Part shown: positions 8,601 to 17,600 of the stretch, piece by piece
How positions within the stretch are numbered: the stretch's first letter is position 1
How the letters are laid out: the number at the start of each line of letters is the position of its first letter
Virus record (IMG/VR): IMGVR_UViG_3300028559_000025
Coordinates: 1-64,000 of that record
Source: a virus
Length of the DNA: 64,000 nucleotides
Direction: 5' to 3' (one strand)
Program-made: the position numbers and the translations under genes
Notes under the pieces: model-generated
Databases searched by the model: none
Told to the model about the DNA's origin: nothing
What the model saw: only the letters and a program-made list of their open reading frames with translations

Positions 8601-11600
8601 CAAGGGTCATCTTATAAAAATAGAGGCGTTACTGGCGCTCAGCATGAAGCAGCAGATAAGTTTACAATGAAAGCTGTTAGAGCAAGAGTCCGAAGATTCT
8701 TTACTAAAATGCCTAAAGAGGTAGAGCAAGAAGTTAAAGAAGTACTAGATATTAATTCACCATCAAGAGCTACCAAAAAGCTTGGTAATGATACAGCAAC
8801 TGGATTTGTTTCTGGTGTTAAGGAACTTAATGATGAGGCAAGGGCTGCTGGTAAACAGGTAGGCTCATCAGTAGTTTCTGGTGCTACACAAAGTGGAAGA
8901 GCACGCAGGGTAGCCACAAGACCTCAAGGACCTGCACCAATTGGAGCTACACCACAACCAGGCATGAGAATATTGCCAATCGTTCCTCCAAATCCTAAAG
9001 GACCAATTCCTCCAGATCCTAATGGGCCAACTCCAACAACTCAAACAAGAGGGCAGATGCTTGCTGATAGAGCAAGAGGTGTTGGTACAAGAATGAACTC
9101 TATGGGTGGAGGCATGGGTCTTTTGGGAGTCAACATGGGACTTTCAATGCTTCCAGATTTTGCTGGAAAAGGTGTTATACAAGGAGGTCTTGCAGGCGCC
9201 AATCTTGGCATGATGTTTGGTCCTTATGGAATGGCAGCTGGTGCAGCAATAGGATTAGTTACATCTGCTCTTGGCAATTTGATTGAAAAGCAAAAGCAAC
9301 ACAAAGCCATGACAGAGGCAATGTTTAAGTCAAGTTCATCTGTTGCAGAATTTTTTGGTAACGCTGTTGTAAATACAACAATGGAAGTGGGAAGACTTAG
9401 TAGCGCAACTCTGGCTGCTTCATCATCAACAGAAAATTTAGGAAAAAACTTTGGATATACAAATGAAGAACTACAAAGGTTTAGTGATCTAGTTAACTCT
9501 CTACCACAAGGTAATCCTCTAAAAGATATTTTGGTTGGACTAGAAGATGTAACTGATCCAGAAGAAATAAAGAAAATTATAGACAATTTTGTTACAACTC
9601 AAGTTGCTGTTGGCCAAACTCTTCCAGAACAAGCTCAAAAGATCTATGATTTAATTTTAGCTCAAAGTGGCAACCAATCTATGGTTGGGCAATCTTTCTA
9701 TAATTTTAAAACACAGTCTGAAGCTGTTTCTGCTACACTTAAAAATGCACGTAAAAATTCCGTAGATCTTGGTAATAGTTTAATTCAACTAACGGGTGCA
9801 GCATCTAATAGCTCATCTTTAATATTCATAAAATCAATTATTGACGGTATAGCCGCCTCTGGCATCAGCGCAGCAGAAGGTTTAAATGCTATGTACTATG
9901 CCTATATTAGAATAGGAAATCAGGGTGCAGCAGATTCATTACAAAACCTTAGAAGAATTCAGGGACTTACCCAAGCTGAGATAAATAGCCTTATGATATC
10001 TGGTACACAGGGATTTAGTTATCCAGTTGGACAAGATACAACACGTAAAGAAATACTAGAAGCCCAAGCAGAATTTAATAAAACCCTTAAAGAGGAAGGT
10101 CTTGTAAAATCAGGAATAAAGCCGTACAAAAATTTGGCTGATGAAAAAACAATTTCTATTAAAAAAGAAATTGACTTGTTAAAAAAGAGAAAAAAGATAA
10201 TTGATGATCAAATTAAAAAAGAAAAACAAATTACAGATGAATTAAAGAAGCAAAATGACTATAGAGATAAACAATTAAAGATTGACAAAGATATAGTTGA
10301 AGCAAAAATACGTGGAGACTATATTGGAGCTGCTATTCTTTTACAAGAAAAAACAAGCTTAACTGATGAATTTAATAAAGAAAATCAACTTTCAGCATTG
10401 CAGGCTCGTTCTGATGCTCTTCAACAACAGATAGAGGAAAGACAGTCTGTTAGTGATGATATGGTTGCAGCAATTCAATCCACAACAGATGCTGTTACAA
10501 CAGGTTCAGCAAACATTGTCACAGCTGTTAGAGAAGCAGGTGGATTTCCAAGTATAGACGGAGATGGAAGTTTTAAATCACCACTTACTATTGCTTCAGA
10601 TGCGGCATCAATAAAATCATATATAGAATCAGATAAACCATCAGCTGGAGTTTCAAACGAAGGGGTATCTGTAGGCACAGTAGCTCCTTCAGCAATTGAT
10701 GCAGCAAAAGCTTATAATGAAACTTTTGCAGAAAAAATTACTAGGCTGACTCAGCCAGGTCTTAAAACAGAAATGCAAATGCTTGAAGATTATATCAGAA
10801 CCCAGATTGTTTTTCCCCCAGACAAAAAACATATTTTTATTGAGATCAAAGGCAGTGATGGTTTATTTTATAAATTTAAGGTTGCTAAAGATAAAAATGC
10901 AAAAAATGGTTTTATTAGAGTTGGTGATCCAATTAAGAAAGCAGCTGGTGGATACATTGAAAACTTTATGGGTGGAGGAAATGTAAGAGGTGCTGGCACT
11001 GAGACTTCTGATTCTATAGCTGCATATCTTTCAAATGGCGAATATGTTATTAAAGCAAAATCTGTCAAGAAATATGGAACAGAAACTTTTGATGCTCTAA
11101 ATGCTGGAAGGTTTGCTAATGGTGGACTAATTAAAGGATATGATAATGGTGGATTAGTCTCAGGTACAGGTATGTACAGCGGAAGAATGTTTATCCCACC
11201 AAAGTATTCAACATCATATTCTGAACAATACGATCCACGCACCAAGCAACCTTTTAAATTCCCCGCTGAAGGTGAAACTGTTCATTTTATGGAAGACATG
11301 CTGCCACCTTCAATGCGTCCGCAAAAGAGTTTGTTCGGACAATTTAAGCGTCTGTTTACCCCTTCACTTTGGGGAATAGGAAAAGATGTACGGGGTAAAG
11401 ATGTAACAGGTGGAGTAGTAGATCTTCCTTATAATGTTGGATATAAAGGTATTTATAAGAATTTACTATTCCCAACTGCACTAATGCTAGACAGAGCTAC
11501 AAGGCTTGGCCCTAGTGGGCCGTCTGGTCTATATGGTAGCCCATTAGCTGGTACAAATAAAAAGAGAGAGGCTGAACTATTAGCTAGATCTAGAGCAGAA

Positions 11601-14162
11601 GGATTTGGCTCAGTCGCACCTGAAGTATTGCTCACCGCAGGACTTGATATGGCAAGTGTTTTTCCACTTACTGGAGTTGGTTCTAAAATAGGAAACATAG
11701 GATTCAGTCAAGCACAGATTGCAAAAATGGCTGCTGAAAAAGCTGCTCAAAAAGCTGCTACAAGATCAGCTTTAGAAAAAGCAGGTATTGGACTTCCAGG
11801 TATGATGCAGTCCATTCAATCTAGACTTAGTCCACAAGCTGCACTTAGAAAAAAGACCGCGTTTGCTAAAAATGCTGCAGTTGCAGCAATGATAGGTGCA
11901 TCAAAACCATTTGCTGAAAATAAACTTTCCTTAATGCTACCAGAGCTAAAGTCAAAAAATTCTGTTTCAACTTCTATTACAGCTAAGCCTGGTACTAAAA
12001 AACATGCTGGCACTCTTTCTGACTGGGTAGAGCACGATGGCTATAGAATACCAGTTTATCGTGGGGGCCCTTTTGGAGAAAACGAGTCAGTAATATTTCA
12101 AGGAATGGGAGAAGATTTTTCTCCAATTTTAAAACGCGGTCACGTTACAACAGTAATACCTACGTCACCATCAGGAATTTTAAAATATGCATTAGACCAA
12201 AAGCCAGGAGATAAAAATCTACAAGAATTACTAAATAGTTTTACTGCTGACCCAACAATACCTGGAGTAATAGGTAAAAAAGAAGAAGAATTTTTAATGC
12301 AAATGTTAGCAAGTTTAAATATAAATCTTGTAAAAAATACAACATTTGGTAGCAAAAGAACATTCTTTCCTAAGTTAGCGGATAGTCAGTCTACAGAAGG
12401 ATTAATGACATTTATTTCTTCTCTATTAGGAAATGAAAAAGCATCTTCTATTGTTAAATCTAAAACAAAAGCTATGAACCCTGAATTAAAAAAGATTGTA
12501 GATTCTTATGTAAAAGAAGCAGAGGAGCAACGATCAGCAATGGCTGCAAGAGCTGCTCAAGGGTATGATGTAGCACCAACAATAACATTAGACGAAGTTC
12601 CAATGATTAGGTCTTATAATCATGGAATAACATACAATAAAGACGGAGACATTGTTGAGCAAGCTGCTGGATTTCATATATTTAAAGATATATTCGGCCC
12701 ATCTGGTGGCACTCAAGGAGGAATTGCTAGATCAACAAAGCACTTCACAATAGGAGATTCAGTTCAGCAAAGAACTGGACATACTAGTGGATCAGTATGG
12801 AGTCCAAATCAACCAAAAGTAGTTACCACATTAAGAAATTTAATTGACAACAATGGTAATCCAGAAAATTTACATGAAGTAGACAGTTGGTGGATACAGC
12901 AATTTGGCAAAGAGTTTAAAATAGGAAGAAAAAACGCTAGCGTTATTCAACCCATTACTGGAAGAAAAGACTATATTGAAGAGCTAAAAAAGCTTGGGAT
13001 ATATAAAGAAGGAGAAGAATTTCCAATAATTGCAGAAAACGCTACAAATAAGTCTGTACACTATTTGCAAAAACCAAAATATTCTGAAAAAGAAATAGAG
13101 CAGATACTAAAAGAATTTAGTGATAATCGTTACGAGCTTCCATCAATATCAAGAATACCACAATCAAAAATGAACGGAAATCTAAAAAGAAAAGGCTTTC
13201 TATTTCAAGATTCACATGGAATAGCTTATACAGCCCATAGATTGTTAGAAATACTTGCCATACAACGTGCAAAAAAACAAATTGGTATAGATACACCATT
13301 TCAAAGACTTCAAGATCATAGCTCATCAAGCATAACTTTAAGTGATGACATAGCAGCGATAGCTCGCACTATTGGAGCAAAACCTAGTTCACGCCACAGC
13401 GATTCTAGTTTAAGCGATTTAGAAAGCGCTGGAACTAAAGGATTTTTTGATCAAGGCACTGAAGAAAATCCAGATTTTAGTAACCCATTTAAACTTCTAC
13501 AACGGGGTGGAACTTCAAGCACAGAGAATGCACTATCAGCAATGCTAATGCATCAATTTTTTGGAAAATATAGTAGCGGAAAAGTTAGATCAAATTCTAC
13601 TGACCCCGCGATAAGACTTTCTGAGGCAACAGGGCTGTATGTTCGTCAATTGATGGAATATAGGTCAGGTGCAACAACAACTCCCCCAAGCTGGGAAGAG
13701 TATGTTGCGTTAACAAAAAAAATACAAAAAGACTTGGAAGATAGCAGACTAGCCCTTTCTGCTGGTGGATATATCAATAACAGAAAAGTTAAACTTCCTA
13801 AGTTTGCTAATGGAGGTTCTATTAAGGGCTATGCAATGGGCGGACTTATAAAGGGACCAGGTACAGGAATATCAGATTCAATTCAAGCAGGCTTTGGATA
13901 TGCTGGTGGAGGATCAATTAGAGTTTCAAATGGAGAATATATTGTAAAGGCATCATCTGTTAGAGATTATGGCGTTAAGACAATGGATGCAATTAATAAC
14001 GGTACCGCAAGAGTTGGCACAGAATCTGGCGGTACAGTGTATAATATAAATATGCCTGTTACAAGTAATAATGCAAATCCAGAAATTGTTGCAAATGAAG
14101 TTATGAGAAAGCTAAAACTTGAAATAAGCAAGAATAATAAAACAAATAGAGTTGGTGGATAA
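5601..14162 (+). CDS. Tail tape measure protein (2853 aa) with a large C-terminal insertion
   Basis: It sets tail length and is ejected with the DNA. Residues about 210-460 form a TP901-type tape-measure core. A hydrophobic segment (about 541-575) is probably membrane-active, and a Lys/Glu coiled coil lies near 1515-1580. Gly-rich modules with a pattern like GGxIxGxGTxxSDSIxA ... SNGEYVIxAxxVxxYG occur near 1779-1851 and 2721-2802, with a divergent copy near 663-711. Between the last two modules, residues about 1852-2720 look globular rather than tape-like; R2154, T2188-S2189 and E2228/E2230 recall the R-S-E signature of ADP-ribosyltransferases. The start has an AAGAGG Shine-Dalgarno. It is much longer than typical tape measures. 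Confidence 0.93.
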   Translation: MADTQSNIQVNIDTAQALASIKNLQRQISAFHSSMAKGGAAANAVSTQLQQTLINSINATGQFSAGIRTIRTTTESFTNSLEKNKFSLGEYFRYAGGATKTFGRLFKTEHDTINKVARENVKDLQTQYIRLGRDASGAMRSIAVRPLALDMTDLGTRTQIAAQKQAILNQLLKQGSTNLLNFGKNTQWAGRQLMVGFTLPLIAVGSAASKTFMDMETQAIRFKKVYGDLFTPTGESQQALKDIQELGKEFTKYGIAVSTTVGLAAEAAAAGFKGVDLQRQTAAATRLSILGQVESQKALETTIALQNAFSMSSENLSESIDFLNAVENQTVLSLDDISTAIPKAAPVVQQLGGDVKDLAFLMTAMKEGGINASEGANALKSGLASLINPTGKANDMLLSFGINAKKIVLDNKGDLKKTVVEFATALNMLDPLNRAQAIEQMFGKFQFARLSTLFANVTKEGTQASRVLDLAGASVQELAGLAEKELGMTSESAMNKFKGAVENLKLSLIPLGEQFLKAVTPIAEFITKVLDKFNGFSDNTKKIIVVLTGIVAGLGPVLLMTVGLVMNGLANMIKLFSFLKSSFNKTGQATAILGTEVQYMTTEQRNAAAVAASLDQVHTKLAQTFTSETTAVNALTRAYQRAIAAQSQFVPVAPPITRGPIKKFADGRPLTVGGTGNQDSELALLMPGETVIPTKMSKKYGPLINAMIAGNIPGYEFGKEDGTPGAFSFGGREFPVRQASIPSVRRFIAQIQQLGGVVSNIDDVIFKVLEDMTSELEKGAKITKSGLEKAMAASNVTELAKSTKAAQGGFEGNAGAVMAHGLPKITLTPEQVKAFEGTTVGTRLADRVPGAPVTGLSNMVFPMPAAFNQDRMTGAEGAQWIGQNRTRFTTDFAAQAGLNPNDPDLLRFGTAVGKALKSAAYRGVVVTQEDFERIISQALEKEIFDVGKNTSTAVKTAFADAKKVSTLMFPTVSQSGRTGYSRVPVAEDMRGTTVDGIPLAQGSSYKNRGVTGAQHEAADKFTMKAVRARVRRFFTKMPKEVEQEVKEVLDINSPSRATKKLGNDTATGFVSGVKELNDEARAAGKQVGSSVVSGATQSGRARRVATRPQGPAPIGATPQPGMRILPIVPPNPKGPIPPDPNGPTPTTQTRGQMLADRARGVGTRMNSMGGGMGLLGVNMGLSMLPDFAGKGVIQGGLAGANLGMMFGPYGMAAGAAIGLVTSALGNLIEKQKQHKAMTEAMFKSSSSVAEFFGNAVVNTTMEVGRLSSATLAASSSTENLGKNFGYTNEELQRFSDLVNSLPQGNPLKDILVGLEDVTDPEEIKKIIDNFVTTQVAVGQTLPEQAQKIYDLILAQSGNQSMVGQSFYNFKTQSEAVSATLKNARKNSVDLGNSLIQLTGAASNSSSLIFIKSIIDGIAASGISAAEGLNAMYYAYIRIGNQGAADSLQNLRRIQGLTQAEINSLMISGTQGFSYPVGQDTTRKEILEAQAEFNKTLKEEGLVKSGIKPYKNLADEKTISIKKEIDLLKKRKKIIDDQIKKEKQITDELKKQNDYRDKQLKIDKDIVEAKIRGDYIGAAILLQEKTSLTDEFNKENQLSALQARSDALQQQIEERQSVSDDMVAAIQSTTDAVTTGSANIVTAVREAGGFPSIDGDGSFKSPLTIASDAASIKSYIESDKPSAGVSNEGVSVGTVAPSAIDAAKAYNETFAEKITRLTQPGLKTEMQMLEDYIRTQIVFPPDKKHIFIEIKGSDGLFYKFKVAKDKNAKNGFIRVGDPIKKAAGGYIENFMGGGNVRGAGTETSDSIAAYLSNGEYVIKAKSVKKYGTETFDALNAGRFANGGLIKGYDNGGLVSGTGMYSGRMFIPPKYSTSYSEQYDPRTKQPFKFPAEGETVHFMEDMLPPSMRPQKSLFGQFKRLFTPSLWGIGKDVRGKDVTGGVVDLPYNVGYKGIYKNLLFPTALMLDRATRLGPSGPSGLYGSPLAGTNKKREAELLARSRAEGFGSVAPEVLLTAGLDMASVFPLTGVGSKIGNIGFSQAQIAKMAAEKAAQKAATRSALEKAGIGLPGMMQSIQSRLSPQAALRKKTAFAKNAAVAAMIGASKPFAENKLSLMLPELKSKNSVSTSITAKPGTKKHAGTLSDWVEHDGYRIPVYRGGPFGENESVIFQGMGEDFSPILKRGHVTTVIPTSPSGILKYALDQKPGDKNLQELLNSFTADPTIPGVIGKKEEEFLMQMLASLNINLVKNTTFGSKRTFFPKLADSQSTEGLMTFISSLLGNEKASSIVKSKTKAMNPELKKIVDSYVKEAEEQRSAMAARAAQGYDVAPTITLDEVPMIRSYNHGITYNKDGDIVEQAAGFHIFKDIFGPSGGTQGGIARSTKHFTIGDSVQQRTGHTSGSVWSPNQPKVVTTLRNLIDNNGNPENLHEVDSWWIQQFGKEFKIGRKNASVIQPITGRKDYIEELKKLGIYKEGEEFPIIAENATNKSVHYLQKPKYSEKEIEQILKEFSDNRYELPSISRIPQSKMNGNLKRKGFLFQDSHGIAYTAHRLLEILAIQRAKKQIGIDTPFQRLQDHSSSSITLSDDIAAIARTIGAKPSSRHSDSSLSDLESAGTKGFFDQGTEENPDFSNPFKLLQRGGTSSTENALSAMLMHQFFGKYSSGKVRSNSTDPAIRLSEATGLYVRQLMEYRSGATTTPPSWEEYVALTKKIQKDLEDSRLALSAGGYINNRKVKLPKFANGGSIKGYAMGGLIKGPGTGISDSIQAGFGYAGGGSIRVSNGEYIVKASSVRDYGVKTMDAINNGTARVGTESGGTVYNINMPVTSNNANPEIVANEVMRKLKLEISKNNKTNRVGG
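7588..7733 (+). repeat. Divergent Gly-rich module in the tape measure (copy 1)
   Basis: It encodes a degenerate copy of the module (GGTGNQDSELALLMPGETVI, then KYG) shared with two later copies in the same gene. Confidence 0.4.
10935..11153 (+). repeat. Gly-rich GxGT-SDSI-NGEYVI module in the tape measure (copy 2)
   Basis: It encodes GGGNVRGAGTETSDSIAAYL, NGEYVIKAKSVKKYG and trailing GG repeats. Copy 3 near 13762 repeats the same order of motifs. Confidence 0.65.
13762..14004 (+). repeat. Gly-rich GxGT-SDSI-NGEYIV module in the tape measure (copy 3)
   Basis: It encodes GLIKGPGTGISDSIQAGFG, NGEYIVKASSVRDYG and flanking GG repeats. It closes the roughly 2.6-kb insert that follows copy 2. Confidence 0.65.
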
Positions 14163-14611
14163 TGGCTTATTCAATTCAATCAGGTATACAGGTATCCCTA
14201 GATAATGTTAATTGGCAAAAAATTACAGATCATAATAGAGAGCCAATTTCAGTGTCTACAGAGCTTATTGAAACCCAGGCTAGAATGGCTAACGGTAGAA
14301 TGAAGAAGTATGTAGTTTCTCAGAAAAATACAATATCAGCATCATGGACATATGTCCCATCAAAAACATCTGAAACAGCAGACCTCAACCATGGTGCTGC
14401 TTGGCTTGAATCATTTTATAGATCTAATGTAGGGTCTCCAATTTATGTTAAGATAGTAGAGTCTGGACTAAATGGGTCTGAAGATTTTGTTACTGCACAA
14501 CATACCTCTAAGGTATATACTGTATTTATGACTAACTTTTCTAAAACCATTATTAACAGAACAAAGGTTTCAGATTACGTTAGTATGAGCATTGACTTTA
14601 CGGAGATCTAA
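14162..14611 (+). CDS. Small minor tail protein, possible distal tail or tube-like component
   Basis: This 149-residue beta-rich protein lies between the tape measure and the hub protein, and its start and stop overlap both neighbours by one base in TAATG junctions. Size and place suggest a distal tail or tube-related protein. No specific domain is recognised with certainty. Confidence 0.55.
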   Translation: MAYSIQSGIQVSLDNVNWQKITDHNREPISVSTELIETQARMANGRMKKYVVSQKNTISASWTYVPSKTSETADLNHGAAWLESFYRSNVGSPIYVKIVESGLNGSEDFVTAQHTSKVYTVFMTNFSKTIINRTKVSDYVSMSIDFTEI

Positions 14612-17600
14612 TGCTAGGTAATGTCAGCTCTTCAGTCTTCACAGGCTCAGACTCAATCACTTTGACACCAGTAGTTTCTGCAGAGTGGAATCATAATTTA
14701 TTTAATGCTCCATATATAACTACCGCTGGAATCGGAGAAGAGTTAACGGCAACTGCAATATCACCTTTGCCAACAGATGTAACACCTACGCTTAAGCCTA
14801 ACTTTGTAACTAAAAGCTTTGCTATGTTGCGACCAGTTAACGTTCAACCAATTACTACATCAACACCAAGCGCAAGTGACTTTGCTATAACAAATTCAGT
14901 TGTATCTTCATCTAGTATTAATGTTTCTTGGTCTAATCCACCAACTGGAACTGTATTTTATAGAGTTCAAACAACTGGTCAGTCAGACACAATTTCATCA
15001 GGAACAAGCTATACATTTTCTGGACTATCATCAGGCCAATCATATACTATAAGCATTGAGGCATGTAATTCTTCGTTTGGTGTTCTTGGTAGTATTAGTC
15101 AAATTTTTACAACTCAGTTATCTCCACAAGATATGGTTAGTCAAGGAAAAGTATCATATACTATATCTGGAGGATCTAGTTCTGCATATAAAGTAGTCAC
15201 ATATGTAAAGACTAGTAGTCCTATTCCAGTAATGATAAATGCATCAGGAAGAGGAACAGGCGTTCAGTACGGCTCTGAGTACGTTGAGGCAGACTCTTTA
15301 GGATGGACTAAGGTTGTTACCTACGTAGCCTCCCAAAGCTCTGATAACACCTTTGCAGGCTTTGTATACACTATCGCAGCCAACTCCATAAGTGGTGAAA
15401 CAAATAATCCAATAGTATATTTTACAGAACCTAAAGTATACGCTACCACTTATTTTGATTATCAAAACCACTCACTATTTCCAACAGAAATGCCATTTAC
15501 ATATTTTAGGCCAGGGGAGTCATATGTAGGATCAGGTAATACAAAGTCAAACTTCCCATCTGCATTTAGAAAGATTACCTCTCCAGTGCTTACTGGATAT
15601 ACTACTCCTACATATTTTCCAGTAACTCCAATTTTACAAAATCCAAAGTTTTGTCTTGCCTCTAAGCCTGTACCAATATTAAAAAATGCTTTACCAACAG
15701 ATACATCTGCATATAGATATTTTGTTTCAGATGAATCATCAAGAAGCATTACATCTATTTATGAAAAGCCAATTACAACAAACAAGTTAGTTATTAAATT
15801 TAATACATTAATGACTGTGCCAGTTGTTAACATAGCTATTGATGGAACTAACATTACAGTTGACGATAGTCAAAATATATCACCTTCAGCTAACTCAGAA
15901 GGTGGAAGAAGTACTGGAGTCCTAATTCTATACTGGAATGGTTCTGCTTGGACTAAAACAAAGTGGTCATCAATGCCACAATTCAGCTCTACTGGATCAT
16001 TATATTTGTCTACATCATTTAGCAAGATAACTATAACTCAGATAGATCAAAGAACTAATCCAGAATTTTTATCTTTGACAGGAGAAACACCACCACCTTC
16101 AGCAGGACCAACAATTACCTCATTTTCTGCTCAGTGTGCTAACCCTGATAATGGAAGATGTTTATCTTCATCAGTTGGTCAAACCCAATCTATTTGGGCA
16201 CTGTTTAGTTACGCTAACGCATCATCTTATAAAATAACAATGTCTCCCTCAACAACTGCTGGAAGCACAAAAACAAGCAATGCAAACTCAGACACAGATG
16301 CTTATCTTGGACTAGGATCTTGTGGAACAACTTATGCACTAACTTTAACGGTATACGCAGCAGACAACCAGCAAGGAGCTTCTTCATCTCAGACAATAAA
16401 CTATACAGTAAACTGCACTTCAACACCAACAGAAATTCCTTCAGCTTCATTAAATGTAGTATCTGATTTAAAAAGAATGCACGTAGTAGAAATTTCTCCA
16501 AGACTTGAGATTGATTTGACAGATTTTGTTCAGTCTGTATCTATTGATAAATCTTTAGATGCAAGCAATAGCCTACTTCCCATTTCTTCTCTAAATTCCA
16601 ACGATGCCCGAATTACTTTATCTGGAATACCAGCTATGATTGGATCAACAATAGTTCCAATTTTTTCTAGTCAAAGTGATCAGTCATCTACAATATTGGC
16701 AAACATGCTAAGAAAAAATATTAAGTTTTATATAAACTTTCATCTTAAAGAATACGCATCACCTAACTCAAAAATATCGTCAGACACCTATATTCCTGGC
16801 GGAGTTTTTTATTCAGACTCTTGGGCTGAAAATGATATTAAGGATATTACAGTTCAATGTTTTGACATTTCTAGGTACTTACAATCAATAGCAGTAGCAG
16901 ACTATGTTGTGAATTTAAAGAGGCCATTTGAAATTATAACAAATATTTTAGATTTATCTGGATTTACAGACTATGACTATGACTCTCTTTATAGAATATT
17001 TGACTCATCAGAAGCTCCAGTAAATCTTTATTATTATTATTGTAATTCTAAAGATTCAACCATTATGGAATGCTTAAATGAATTGTTTATAGCTTATCAA
17101 ATTGGCGCATATATTGATGAGTATGGAGTTATGAAGTTTTTAAGTTTACACAACATATTATCATCTTCAGGATCTAACCTTGCTTTGACAGATGGCAACA
17201 TTATGAAAGATGGATTTAATATATCAAATAATGCTAAACCAGGAAAAATTTCTTTAAAATATCAAACACCAAAAATTAAACAATCACCAACTGTTCAGAA
17301 TGTAAACAATGTTGATATAAAAAATTCCCCATCTTATATATACACAACTTCAAATGATGTTGTTTGGAGCCAGCAAACCGTTGACTCTGTTGGATTTAAT
17401 TATCTTAAATCAGATATGCTAGAAAATTCCAATATATTTGAGATTAACACTAGTGATTTACTAGATATTTTTTATACATTTGATATGAGTAATGATGGCT
17501 TTGCATTTATTGAAAATGAAATTGTTTCTTTTGCATATAAAGAATACAAGCTGTCAACTCTTAGTGGCAGCAAAGAAAAATTTATATCTATTAAAAATAA

